16,206 bases of DNA from Pirellulales bacterium (GTDB lineage: Bacteria > Planctomycetota > Planctomycetia > Pirellulales > Thermoguttaceae): contig JAUWHT010000388.1 of assembly GCA_030605745.1 (NCBI GenBank), positions 1 through 16,206 on the forward strand. Direction: 5' to 3'. Both the position numbers and the translations under genes were made by a program. Below, in pieces: positions 1-7,104 of this stretch; within the stretch, counting starts at the first letter, position 1; every line of letters begins with the position of its first letter. The notes under the pieces were generated by a model. The model was not told the origin of the DNA. It saw nothing but the letters and a program-made list of their open reading frames with translations, and made no database searches.

Positions 1-301
1 GCCCAAAATTGATGCCTCCAGGCATACCTTCCCCATGCACGCCACTATGGACGCGTTGCACTTTTGACAGCACAAAGGACTCACGTCGCCGGGCTGTTTT
101 GCTCTTTGATCGTAAGAGCAACGGCGGTCCGGACGCTACGGACCTACCACGGCGTACTACCTGTGCCGTCCACTTCGCCTTCGGTTGACCGATTTCCTAC
201 GGTCTGCGAAGTCAGGCCGACCGTCACGCCAGTCACGGTGTAAGTGCCATTGACCACGGCTTCGACAGCGTGGGAGACTCGCATAAACCGCATTCAATTT
301 C
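1..301. other. gene-free flank, no supported gene
   Basis: I see no convincing gene here. A 49-codon open frame on the minus strand (144-293) reads like a fragment of a Gly/Thr/Val-rich extracellular protein but has no ribosome binding site. A 6-bp inverted repeat (GGTCCG at 126-131, CGGACC at 139-144) lacks a T-tract on either side. The stretch is probably a decayed intergenic region ending at the dispersed palindrome that starts at 302. Confidence 0.5.
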
Positions 302-367
302 ACCACGGAGGCACTGAGGACACGGAGAGAAGTTCTTATTGAATAGTAATCTCCGTGCCTCCGTGGT
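302..367. repeat. imperfect palindromic dispersed repeat (CCACGGAGGCAC type)
   Basis: ACCACGGAGGCAC at 302-314 is perfectly complementary to GTGCCTCCGTGGT at 355-367. The pairing resumes as GGAGA (324-328) with TCTCC (350-354) after a 9-base bulge present only on the left arm. The element can therefore fold into an 18-bp interrupted hairpin with an AT-rich loop. I recall sequences of the form accacggaggcac...ggaga as recurrent intergenic repeats in planctomycetes and other bacteria. Copy number in this genome cannot be judged from the window. Confidence 0.7.
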
Positions 368-579
368 AAGAAATGCGCCCCCCTTCCGCCGAAACCAGGT
401 CGGCCCTCCGGCACCGGTCTTATTGCGGCCGGTATGACGGAGTTACGCCTTCTTCAGCCACGTTGCCGGCCATAGGGGCCCGATTGGACTTCGGGTTGCC
501 GCCAGAACACCGGCCACAATACCATTTTCATCACCAAATTTCAAGAATACTTTTTGGCCACCCGCCGGTGGGAGTAGGT
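368..579. other. gene-free stretch between two repeats
   Basis: This stretch lies between the palindrome at 302-367 and the heptamer array at 580-624. No open frame here has a credible start, ribosome binding site or recognisable motif. A short inverted repeat (CCACC 558-562, GGTGG 567-571, loop CGCC) lacks a U-tract on either strand. I see nothing functional. Confidence 0.5.
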
Positions 580-624
580 AGTGGTTAGTGGCCAGTGGCC
601 AGTGGTCAGTAGGTGGTGGTCAGT
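580..624. repeat. AGTGGNN heptamer array (copy 1)
   Basis: Read on the plus strand, seven-base units follow one another: AGTGGTT, AGTGGCC, AGTGGCC, AGTGGTC, then the diverged AGTAGGT and GGTGGTC, ending with AGT. The same heptamer type forms the array at 15647-15706, read there from the minus strand. Both arrays begin with AGTGGTTAGTGG and end with TGGTCAGTT. Confidence 0.8.
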
Positions 625-728
625 TTCCGGACAGTCCTGCGGCAAGTCTTAACCGGCGGTACGATACGCTGATTCAGACCATCCGAGAGATCGTCGGCAA
701 TCGCCGCCAAGTCGGTCGAGGCGGTCAT
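606..728 (-). CDS. possible 40-residue protein, unknown
   Basis: This is a short minus-strand frame starting with ATG at 728, 38 bases after the stop of the oxidoreductase at 767-1927. It encodes 40 residues, beginning MTASTDLAAIADDLSDGLNQ and continuing with a basic segment (VKTCRRTVRKL). Composition and third-position G+C look gene-like, and GGGGA lies just upstream, though only two bases from the ATG. Its stop codon lies inside the heptamer array at 580-624, so the C-terminal TTTY is repeat-encoded. I recognise no family. It may be a remnant rather than a working gene, and confidence is low. Confidence 0.25.
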   Translation of the reverse strand: MTASTDLAAIADDLSDGLNQRIVPPVKTCRRTVRKLTTTY

Positions 729-766
729 GTTCCCCAAGCAGTAGGGCCGATAACGCGGCAGCGGAT

Positions 767-1927
767 TCACCGTGTGGTCTCAATATCGCTATGGCGCCTG
801 ATGGCGGCGTAAGGCCCGGCCGGCGTGGCGGACGGTCGCAGGGCCTGTCCGGCCAGTGTTTCCAGTTCGTAAGCGCCGGCCAGTTGGTCGAACTCATCGA
901 GCAATTGCAGCCCCACGGGGATGCCGTCGCGCAGGCGGCGCTGGTGCTCGATGAGTTCCGGCTCACCGGGGTAAAGAACTCGGCCGTCCGGCTCGGATGG
1001 CGGCAGGGCCACCCAGCGCTCGATCAACTCCGTCACTCGGGCGTGAAACCGCGGCAATGGAACGAATCGGCCGATGTTGATTGCGCCGACCATGCCGCCC
1101 AGTTCGCGCGGCTGTGTCAGGTCGCCGTACATCTTGGGAATGTCGGGGCCGAACGGAGCATCGCTGAGCATCGCGCAGAGCACATCGATCATCAGTCCCA
1201 AACCCGAACCCTTGTAACTGCCGAATGGGTACAGCGCGGCAACGCGATCGGCCTTGGTGGTATCGTTGCCCTCGGCATCCACCGCCCATCCGTGCTCGAT
1301 GGGCACGCCCTCCATGGCGGCGTTGGCTACAGTATTCCAGGGCACCTTACTGGTGGCCATGTCCAGGCACAATGCCCCTGTTGGTCGATCGCCCGCCCCA
1401 TGCTTTGCACAAGGTGCGGTGATACAGATGGGGTTGGTACCGCAGAAGGGTCGTTTGGCACCGTGGGGCAGAACCATCGGATCGGCGTGTGTGAAGACCA
1501 GCCCGATCATGCCGGCCTCGGCGATTTGCAGTCCGTAGAAGGCCAGTGCTCCGCAGTGGCTGGAATGGGACACGGCCACCCAGCCCGCGCCGGACCGGCC
1601 TGCCAAGTCAATCGCCGCGTGCGTGGCCTGATTCATCACGAGTTGGCCGAGTCCGTGGTCTCCGTCCACGTGGGCGGCGGCCGGACCGAGTACCTCGGTC
1701 CTGATTTTCGGCCGGGGGTTGATGCTGCCGTGCCGGATGCGTCGAAGGTAGTGCGGCAAGCGGGCCGCACCGTGCGAATCAATACCACGAAGATTAGCCT
1801 CAACTAGTGATTGTGCAACGAGCTGCGCATCGTGCTGGGCCAATCCGGCCGCCACCAGCAGGCGGGTGCAGAACGCATCTAGCACCTTGTGATCAATGAC
1901 AAGAGAATCGTAGCGGACCTGTGGCAT
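767..1927 (-). CDS. malate/L-lactate dehydrogenase (Ldh_2) family oxidoreductase
   Basis: Predicted cytosolic NAD(P)H-dependent 2-oxo/2-hydroxy acid oxidoreductase of the COG2055 family (malate, lactate, ureidoglycolate and 2,3-diketogulonate reductases), 386 residues. Family motifs are visible: LRGIDSHGAARLP (46-58), DGDHGLGQ (88-95), SHSSHCGALA (120-129, where many relatives have SNHFG), FCGTNPI (161-167) and PFGSYKGSGLGLMID (234-248). The ATG at 1927 is chosen because GGAG (minus strand, 1937-1940) lies nine bases before it; a frame open 15 codons further upstream has no such site. It is divergent from the SDR-led sugar run, so it may act on a hydroxy or oxo acid made there. Substrate and cofactor cannot be read from the sequence. 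The tail beyond about residue 350 is longer than I expect for the family. Confidence 0.9.
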   Translation of the reverse strand: MPQVRYDSLVIDHKVLDAFCTRLLVAAGLAQHDAQLVAQSLVEANLRGIDSHGAARLPHYLRRIRHGSINPRPKIRTEVLGPAAAHVDGDHGLGQLVMNQATHAAIDLAGRSGAGWVAVSHSSHCGALAFYGLQIAEAGMIGLVFTHADPMVLPHGAKRPFCGTNPICITAPCAKHGAGDRPTGALCLDMATSKVPWNTVANAAMEGVPIEHGWAVDAEGNDTTKADRVAALYPFGSYKGSGLGLMIDVLCAMLSDAPFGPDIPKMYGDLTQPRELGGMVGAINIGRFVPLPRFHARVTELIERWVALPPSEPDGRVLYPGEPELIEHQRRLRDGIPVGLQLLDEFDQLAGAYELETLAGQALRPSATPAGPYAAIRRHSDIETTR

Positions 1928-1958
1928 TTGAGAAAACTCCGGTTTGGCGACGTTGGAC

Positions 1959-1986
1959 TTGCTGCACGCCAAAAACTAAATATAAT
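1959..1986 (+). promoter_or_regulatory. possible promoter of the SDR-led sugar run
   Basis: A perfect TATAAT (1981-1986) is preceded by TTGCTG (1959-1964) with 16 bases between; TTGGAC at 1953-1958 is an alternative -35 with a long spacer. Transcription would begin near 1993, giving a leader of about 50 bases before the SDR start at 2045. The site stands out in an AT-rich island within GC-rich sequence. Confidence 0.38.
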
Positions 1987-2007
1987 ATACAGCAATGGCG
2001 ATTGCAA
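1979..2007 (-). promoter_or_regulatory. possible promoter of the Ldh_2-family gene
   Basis: On the minus strand TTGCAA (2002-2007) and TATATT (1979-1984) are separated by 17 bases, matching 4/6 and 5/6 of the sigma70 consensus. It would start transcription about 45 bases before the ATG at 1927. It overlaps the plus-strand TATAAT at 1981-1986, so the two directions would compete for polymerase. Confidence 0.3.
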
Positions 2008-2044
2008 GGCCGCCGTTCCCTGAGAGCCAAGAAGGAGTCAGTAC

Positions 2045-2830
2045 ATGAAACTGCACGGCAAAGTGGCCATTATCACTGGCGGTTCCAAGGGAATCGGGCT
2101 GGGTTGCGCTCGGACATTCGCCCGGCACGGCGGTACGGTCGTCCTGGCCGCACGCGGTCGGGAGGTGGGCGAGGCGGTCCAACAGGAGCTAGTCGACGCT
2201 GGCCACACCGCGTTGTTCGTGCCGACTGACGTGACCAGCCAATCCGACGTGCAATCGCTGATAGACACGGCGGTCGAACGTTTCGGTCGGCTCGATTGCA
2301 TGGTCAACAACGCCGGCTGGCATCCACCCGCAATGACGATCGACCAAACGAGCGTCGAGGATTACGAGCAACTGCTTCGCCTGAACCTTACCAGCACGTT
2401 CATGGGCTGCAAGTTTGCCGTTCCCCATTTGCGCAAGACGCGCGGCAGCATCATCAACATGTCGAGCGAGGTCGCGATAATCGGACAGGCCGCGGCGCCA
2501 GGCTATGTGACGACGAAAGCCGGTCAGATCGGGCTGACACGCGCCTTGGCACTCGACCTGGCCCCGGAAGGGATACGCGTCAACGCGGTGTGTCCCGCCG
2601 GCGTCATGACGCCCTTAATGCAGGACTGGGCCGATTCGCAGTACGATCCCACCGCAGCGCTGGAGACGGTTGACAGTTGGCACCCGATCGGACGCATGGC
2701 GACAATTGATGAGATCGGCGAAGTCTGCGCGTTCCTGGCGTCCGATGAAGCAGCGTTTATCACCGGCCAAGCCATCTGCCCCGATGGTGGAGCGGCGCTT
2801 GGCTACCGAAGATGGGTGGCAAACCAATGA
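2045..2830 (+). CDS. short-chain dehydrogenase/reductase (SDR)
   Basis: Classical cytosolic SDR of 261 residues with a Rossmann fold. It has the cofactor motif TGGSKGIG (11-18), NNAG (88-91), catalytic Ser at 140/141 in INMSSEVA, and the Tyr154-x3-Lys158 pair in YVTTK. Lys15 in the glycine motif and Arg37 after the second strand suggest NADP(H), which is an inference. AAGGAG (2032-2037) lies seven bases before the ATG, so the start is firm. The stop overlaps the next start as ATGA, so the amidohydrolase is probably translationally coupled. A following COG3618 lactonase suggests that it oxidises a sugar to an aldonolactone, as L-fucose dehydrogenases do. Sequence alone does not exclude another alcohol, or a 2-keto-3-deoxy acid as substrate. 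Confidence 0.95.
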   Translation: MKLHGKVAIITGGSKGIGLGCARTFARHGGTVVLAARGREVGEAVQQELVDAGHTALFVPTDVTSQSDVQSLIDTAVERFGRLDCMVNNAGWHPPAMTIDQTSVEDYEQLLRLNLTSTFMGCKFAVPHLRKTRGSIINMSSEVAIIGQAAAPGYVTTKAGQIGLTRALALDLAPEGIRVNAVCPAGVMTPLMQDWADSQYDPTAALETVDSWHPIGRMATIDEIGEVCAFLASDEAAFITGQAICPDGGAALGYRRWVANQ

Positions 2831-3669
2831 CGCAGGTAATCGACGCACACCAGCACTTCTGGCAAATGGGCCGGTATGATTACTCATGGATGAACACCCC
2901 GGAGCTAGCACCGCTTCGGAGGGACTTCCTCCCACAGGATCTAGAACCGCTGACCCGGCGGGTTGGCGTCGATCACACGATCTTTGTCCAGACCGTACAC
3001 AACCTCGATGAAAACCGCTGGGTTCTCGCATTGACCGACCGGTACGAGTTCATCGTCGGCGTCGTCGGGTGGGTCGATCTGACCAGCGAAGCCGTGGAAG
3101 ACCAGCTTGCCGAGTTTGAGGGCCATCCGAAGTTCGTGGGGATTCGTCACCAGACGCACGACGAGCAGGACGATGATTGGATTGTGCGCGGTGACGTACT
3201 TTGTGGGCTGACGACGCTCGAGAGGCACGGTGTGCCGTTCGAGTTGCTGTTTTTCACACGGCATCTCAAACACGTGGCAACGCTCGCCCGGCGGCTGCCG
3301 GAGTTGAAGATGGTCATCGATCACCTTGCCAAGCCGCGGATCAGAGAGCAACGAACAGACGATTGGCTGGACGACATCAAGGAGGCGGCCAGGTATCCGA
3401 ACGTGTATTGCAAGCTGTCGGGCATGATCACTGAGGCCGATTGGAAGAACTGGAAGCCGGCCGATTTGGAGCCTTACGTGCAGACTGTGCTGGAGCAGTT
3501 CGGAGCGGACCGGCTTATGTTCGGCTCCGACTGGCCGGTCTGCACGCTGGCCGGCTCGTACGAGGAGGTCTACCATGCCCTGCTTGAATCGCTGGGGCCA
3601 ATTAGCGAAAGCGAACGGATGAAGATCTTCGGCGACACAGCACGGCGGTTCTACAACCTCCAGCTTTAG
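2827..3669 (+). CDS. COG3618 amidohydrolase, probable sugar lactonase
   Basis: Metal-dependent amidohydrolase-2 TIM-barrel protein of 280 residues, probably cytosolic. Metal or active-site motifs are IDAHQHFW (5-12, HxH at His8/His10), DHLAKP (165-170, His166) and GSDWPVC (233-239, Asp235). IDAHQHFW and GSDWPV are typical of the L-fuconolactonase/L-rhamnonolactonase group, which opens aldonolactones to aldonates. The start at 2827 gives a 4-base ATGA overlap with the SDR gene. An in-frame ATG at 2812 would add MGGKP and cannot be excluded. The context of an upstream dehydrogenase and a downstream sugar symporter and keto-acid aldolase fits lactone hydrolysis. The exact sugar is unknown. Confidence 0.92.
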   Translation: MTQVIDAHQHFWQMGRYDYSWMNTPELAPLRRDFLPQDLEPLTRRVGVDHTIFVQTVHNLDENRWVLALTDRYEFIVGVVGWVDLTSEAVEDQLAEFEGHPKFVGIRHQTHDEQDDDWIVRGDVLCGLTTLERHGVPFELLFFTRHLKHVATLARRLPELKMVIDHLAKPRIREQRTDDWLDDIKEAARYPNVYCKLSGMITEADWKNWKPADLEPYVQTVLEQFGADRLMFGSDWPVCTLAGSYEEVYHALLESLGPISESERMKIFGDTARRFYNLQL

Positions 3670-3738
3670 GACCCTTTGTGAACGTCCCTTGGGAAATGGG
3701 GGAAACATGCTTGGAGATATGCCAAGGAATTCTTGCAC

Positions 3739-5670
3739 ATGACAGAACCGAAACTCACAACATCACTTACCGATGCCGGCCTGGAGATCGGGTGGTTCGA
3801 CTGGACGGTGATTGTTCTTTACGTGGTGGGGATCGTCGGTCTCGGTTGCTGGGCCGGCTGGCGGAGGAAATCGACCGAGGGAAGCGGCTACTTCCTGGCC
3901 GATAAACAACTTACCTGGCCAATCATCGGGCTGGCGCTTTTCTCTACCAATATCTCCACGATCCATCTGGTCAGCCTCGCGCAGTCGGGGTACGACACCG
4001 GGCTGGCGATGGGGAACTTTGAATGGATGGCGGCTTTTACGCTGATTGCCTTGTCACTATTCTTTGCCCCTTTATATATTCGCTCGAAGGTTGCCACGCT
4101 ACCCGACTTCCTTGAGAAACGTTACTGCCGCCCTTGCCGCGATTGGTTCGCCGTGATTTCGATCTTCTCGGCGATCTTCATTCATCTCGGGTTTTCGTTG
4201 TACACCGGGGCGGTGGTTCTGGAAGGATTCTTGATCAACCACTTGGTTGAGGACCCGGAAAGGTATCGTATGGTGACGATCATCGTTATTGCCGGCATAA
4301 CCGGGTTGTACACGATCATTGGCGGTCTGATGGCCGTGGTGCTCACCGAGTCGGTGCAGACGATCGTGCTGTTGATCGGCTCGATTTGCATTACGATTAT
4401 CGGTTACAACGCAGCCGGTGGCTGGGAAGGGCTTCAAACGACGATTGGTGAGCTGGCCGCCAAGACGCCTGAAATGGCCGACAAGTACGGCCAACACCTC
4501 TCGGTGCTGCGGCCGCATGGCGACGCTTCCGACCTGCCGTGGTACTCCGTCTTGCTCGGTTATCCGGTGCTCGGGCTTTGGTATTGGTGTGCCGACCAAA
4601 CGATCGTCCAGCGGATTTTGGGGGCCAAAGATGAAAACCATGCCCGCCTGGGGCCGTTGTTTGCCGGCTTTATCAAAATCTTGCCGGTATTCATCTTTGT
4701 GCTGCCAGGCGTGATTTGCCTGGCGCTCATTCAGCAAGGCAAACTCGATCCCTTACCCCTCACAGCAGAGGGAAATTCCAACTCGGAACACACCCTGGCA
4801 CGGTTGATCACCGGCTTGTTACCGGCGGGACTGAAAGGCATCATGGCCGCCGCCCTTCTGGCCGCGCTGATGAGCACCGTCTCGGGGGCCCTCAACTCGA
4901 TCGCGACCCTGTTCAGCTACGACATCTTCAAACGCTGGCGCCCGCAAACGTCCGACCGATCGCTGGTGACAATCGGGCGAATCGTCACGTTCTGCGCGAT
5001 GCTTGCGGCGATCCTTTGGTCGCCCCACGTGGGGAAATTCGGCAGCATCTTCGAGGGCCTCAACAAGGTGATCGGCTACGTGGCCCCGCCGGTGACCGCC
5101 GTGTTTGTTTGGGGGGTGTTCGTGCGGCGAGTTACTCCCACCGCGGCCTTGATCACAGCGTGGTTCGGCACAATCCTGGGCCTGGTGATTTTCTACTTCG
5201 ATTGGTTCAAACATCTGGCCAGATGGGAGGAGACGTTCGGGTTTCACATCCCGTTCCTGATGATTCCGGTCTATTTGTTCATCGCCTGTACGGTAGTGCT
5301 GCTATTGGCTTCGTATTCACGGAAGGCCGCCAGAATCACCGCGACTATCGGAACTGTCTTCGCCGTCGCAGCGTCCGCAGCGGTCAAGCTGGGCGCTCTT
5401 AGTGTGCTTCAGGATTCCTCCGGCACGTATCGCCCGCTGACAGCGTACATCCTGATACCGGGCGTGCTCATCGCGTTGACTTCGGTGATTCTCTTGGTCG
5501 TTTCGTGTCTGACGCCGATACAACCCCCGCCGGAAAACGGCGACAAGTTAGTTTGGAAAACACCACTGGAACCGCTCAAAAGCAAATTGAGGCCCGGCTT
5601 CGTCAACTACCGCATGCTGGCGGCAGTGCTGTTTGTTACAATGCTGCTACTGTACTGGGCGTTCAGTTAG
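3739..5670 (+). CDS. SGLT-like sodium/sugar symporter (SSS family)
   Basis: Polytopic inner-membrane solute:sodium symporter of 643 residues with about 14 predicted hydrophobic helices. Diagnostic parts are FSTNISTIHLVSLAQSGYD (68-86), GLYTIIGGLMAVVLTESVQT (189-208), WYWCADQTIVQR (281-292) and MSTVSGALNSIATLF (378-392). The WYWC-DQ-IVQR stretch is very close to the sugar-site helix of animal SGLT and bacterial vSGLT transporters, and the Ser/Thr-rich segment at 378-392 matches the region holding the Na2 sodium site. It therefore most likely imports a monosaccharide with Na+. ATG at 3739 is preferred because AAGGA (3724-3728) lies 10 bases upstream; a TTG at 3733 would be only 4 bases from it. 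It follows the lactonase gene by 69 bases and probably supplies the pathway's substrate. Confidence 0.95.
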   Translation: MTEPKLTTSLTDAGLEIGWFDWTVIVLYVVGIVGLGCWAGWRRKSTEGSGYFLADKQLTWPIIGLALFSTNISTIHLVSLAQSGYDTGLAMGNFEWMAAFTLIALSLFFAPLYIRSKVATLPDFLEKRYCRPCRDWFAVISIFSAIFIHLGFSLYTGAVVLEGFLINHLVEDPERYRMVTIIVIAGITGLYTIIGGLMAVVLTESVQTIVLLIGSICITIIGYNAAGGWEGLQTTIGELAAKTPEMADKYGQHLSVLRPHGDASDLPWYSVLLGYPVLGLWYWCADQTIVQRILGAKDENHARLGPLFAGFIKILPVFIFVLPGVICLALIQQGKLDPLPLTAEGNSNSEHTLARLITGLLPAGLKGIMAAALLAALMSTVSGALNSIATLFSYDIFKRWRPQTSDRSLVTIGRIVTFCAMLAAILWSPHVGKFGSIFEGLNKVIGYVAPPVTAVFVWGVFVRRVTPTAALITAWFGTILGLVIFYFDWFKHLARWEETFGFHIPFLMIPVYLFIACTVVLLLASYSRKAARITATIGTVFAVAASAAVKLGALSVLQDSSGTYRPLTAYILIPGVLIALTSVILLVVSCLTPIQPPPENGDKLVWKTPLEPLKSKLRPGFVNYRMLAAVLFVTMLLLYWAFS

Positions 5671-5779
5671 GAATTATGCCGCTTCGGCTATTATAAGCTA
5701 CAGTAGAGTAAGTTCCGGTAAGTGCCGTATGCGACAGAATGTATCTTTGCTTGTAGCCGGCGAACAGTTGGAGCACACC

Positions 5780-6793
5780 ATGTCCCAGAAAATCCAAGGC
5801 ATTTTCACGCCGCACATGGTGCCCCTCGATGAGAGTGGGTGGATCAACGAGGCGGAACTGCGGCGATATATTGACTGGCTGATAGATCGTGGCGTACACG
5901 GTTTATATCCAAACGGTTCCACCGGCGAGTTTGTCCGATTCACTGCCGAGGAGCGGCGGCGGATTGTCAAAATCGTCTGCCAGCAGGCTGCCGGTCGGGT
6001 GCCCGTGCTGGCCGGGGCGGCCGAGGCCAACGCCAAGGAAACGCTCGCCGCCTGCGAGACCTATGCCGAATACGGCGCACGAGCGGTGGCAATCGTCTCG
6101 CCGTTCTATTACAAGCTTAGCCCCGAGTCGGTCTATGCCTACTTCCGCGAGATCGCTCTGCACAGCTCCATCGACGTAACGCTGTACAACATTCCGATGT
6201 TCGCCTCGCCCATCGACGTGCCTACAGTCAAACGCTTAGCGGAGTTCGAGCGGATCGTCGGCATCAAGGATTCGTCGGGCGACCTGGCGTTCATGATGCG
6301 GATGATCTCGGCGGTGCGGCCGATCCGGCCGGACTTCTCGTTTCTAACCGGCTGGGAGGCGGTGCTCGTGCCGATGCTGATCGTCGGCGCAGACGGCGGA
6401 ACCAACGCAACAAGCGGTGTGGTGCCCGAGCTGACCCGCACACTGTTCGATCTGACGCAATCCGGTAAACTCGATGAGGCGATGAAGCTCCAGTACCGCC
6501 TGCTAGAACTGTTCGACACCATGTTATATTCTGCCGATTTTCCCGAGGGTTTTCGTGCGGCTGTGGAGCTTCGCGGCTTCCGCTTAGGCCGCAGTCGTCA
6601 ACCGCAAAGCGACGCACAGCGGATCGACTCTGCTGCATTGCAGAGTGTGCTGCGGTGTATTCTCTCGGATTTCGGTTACGTAGAGGCCCCACCGGAAGGC
6701 TGCCCGGCGCGCACCGGCAACATCGACAAGGACCGCATCAGCCACATCGCGGCAAGTGTAATCCAAAAACTGCGTGAGCGGGGTGCCATTTAA
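5780..6793 (+). CDS. DapA/NanA-family aldolase
   Basis: Class I (Schiff-base) aldolase of the dihydrodipicolinate synthase/N-acetylneuraminate lyase family, cytosolic TIM barrel, 337 residues. Visible are GSTGE (46-50, the pyruvate carboxylate loop), YNIP (136-139, catalytic Tyr136), GIKDSSGD (161-168, Schiff-base Lys163) and the GADGGTNA loop (203-210). After YNIP the sequence is MFASP, without the Arg that true DapA enzymes use for aspartate semialdehyde. A lysine-pathway role is therefore unlikely, and 2-keto-3-deoxy sugar-acid cleavage to pyruvate plus an aldehyde is more plausible. The C-terminus extends roughly 40 residues beyond the usual length. ATG at 5780 has GGAG (5770-5773) six bases upstream; the frame is open further upstream, but that part shows no family similarity. 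Confidence 0.9.
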   Translation: MSQKIQGIFTPHMVPLDESGWINEAELRRYIDWLIDRGVHGLYPNGSTGEFVRFTAEERRRIVKIVCQQAAGRVPVLAGAAEANAKETLAACETYAEYGARAVAIVSPFYYKLSPESVYAYFREIALHSSIDVTLYNIPMFASPIDVPTVKRLAEFERIVGIKDSSGDLAFMMRMISAVRPIRPDFSFLTGWEAVLVPMLIVGADGGTNATSGVVPELTRTLFDLTQSGKLDEAMKLQYRLLELFDTMLYSADFPEGFRAAVELRGFRLGRSRQPQSDAQRIDSAALQSVLRCILSDFGYVEAPPEGCPARTGNIDKDRISHIAASVIQKLRERGAI

Positions 6794-7062
6794 ACGACGC
6801 ATTGGGTTTGTTGGAAACGATTGGCCTGGCCCCGACACTAGCGGCATTGGACACCATCCGGCAGGAAGCCGCCGAAACCAGCGACATAGACCTTTTGGTG
6901 GAATTTGACCGTCGCATCAGCCTGTTTCATTTGGTGGGCACGGCACAGTATCTGGAAGAGTTACTCGGCGTTGGCGAGGACAAAGTCGATCTGGTGATAC
7001 GTTTGGCATTCACCCTATATCATACGCGACGTTCACCACTTAGCAAAGGCACTTTTGGTTGA
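6778..7062 (+). pseudogene. chimeric relic: shell-protein-like front, MNT nucleotidyltransferase-like back
   Basis: The frame is open from just after a TGA at 6775-6777 to the stop at 7060-7062. It contains no ATG and no ribosome binding site; the earliest plausible start is TTG at 6802. The first part (about 6796-6858) reads DALGLLETIGLAPTLAALDT, which resembles the opening of bacterial microcompartment (PF00936) shell proteins (ALGxxETxGLxxxxxAxD). From about 6862 it reads RQEAAETSDIDLLVEFD and later YLEELLG and KVDLVIR. This matches the MNT-type nucleotidyltransferase pattern RGEA...SDIDLLVEF, with the metal-binding DxD kept but the preceding FGS motif missing. No complete enzyme or shell protein can result, so I call it a relic or fusion fragment. 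The MNT half is better supported than the shell half. Confidence 0.5.
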
Positions 7063-7087
7063 CCCGGGGGGCGGGCAGTACTATGTT
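7059..7087 (+). promoter_or_regulatory. possible bioF promoter
   Basis: TTGACC (7059-7064) and TATGTT (7082-7087) are 17 bases apart, matching 5/6 and 4/6 of the sigma70 consensus. The -35 overlaps the stop of the relic frame. Transcription would start near 7094, very close to the GTG at 7105, giving an almost leaderless message. The evidence is weak. Confidence 0.28.
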
Positions 7088-7104
7088 GGGGAAGAGAATC
7101 CCCC

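Noticed and set aside
144..293. Minus-strand frame of 49 codons containing AVVNGTYTVTGVTVGL
   Set aside because: It reads like part of an extracellular repeat protein but has no ribosome binding site, no complete domain and a tiny size. I treat it as a possible decayed fragment and not a gene.
791..1807. Long plus-strand frame opposite the Ldh_2-family gene
   Set aside because: The minus strand has clear family motifs and a ribosome binding site. The plus frame is His/Arg/Gly-rich without any motif, as expected of an antisense shadow in GC-rich DNA.
5780..6793. Dihydrodipicolinate synthase for lysine synthesis (dapA)
   Set aside because: The fold and Schiff-base lysine fit, but the Arg after the YN-P motif is missing, the tail is extended and the neighbours are sugar-acid genes.
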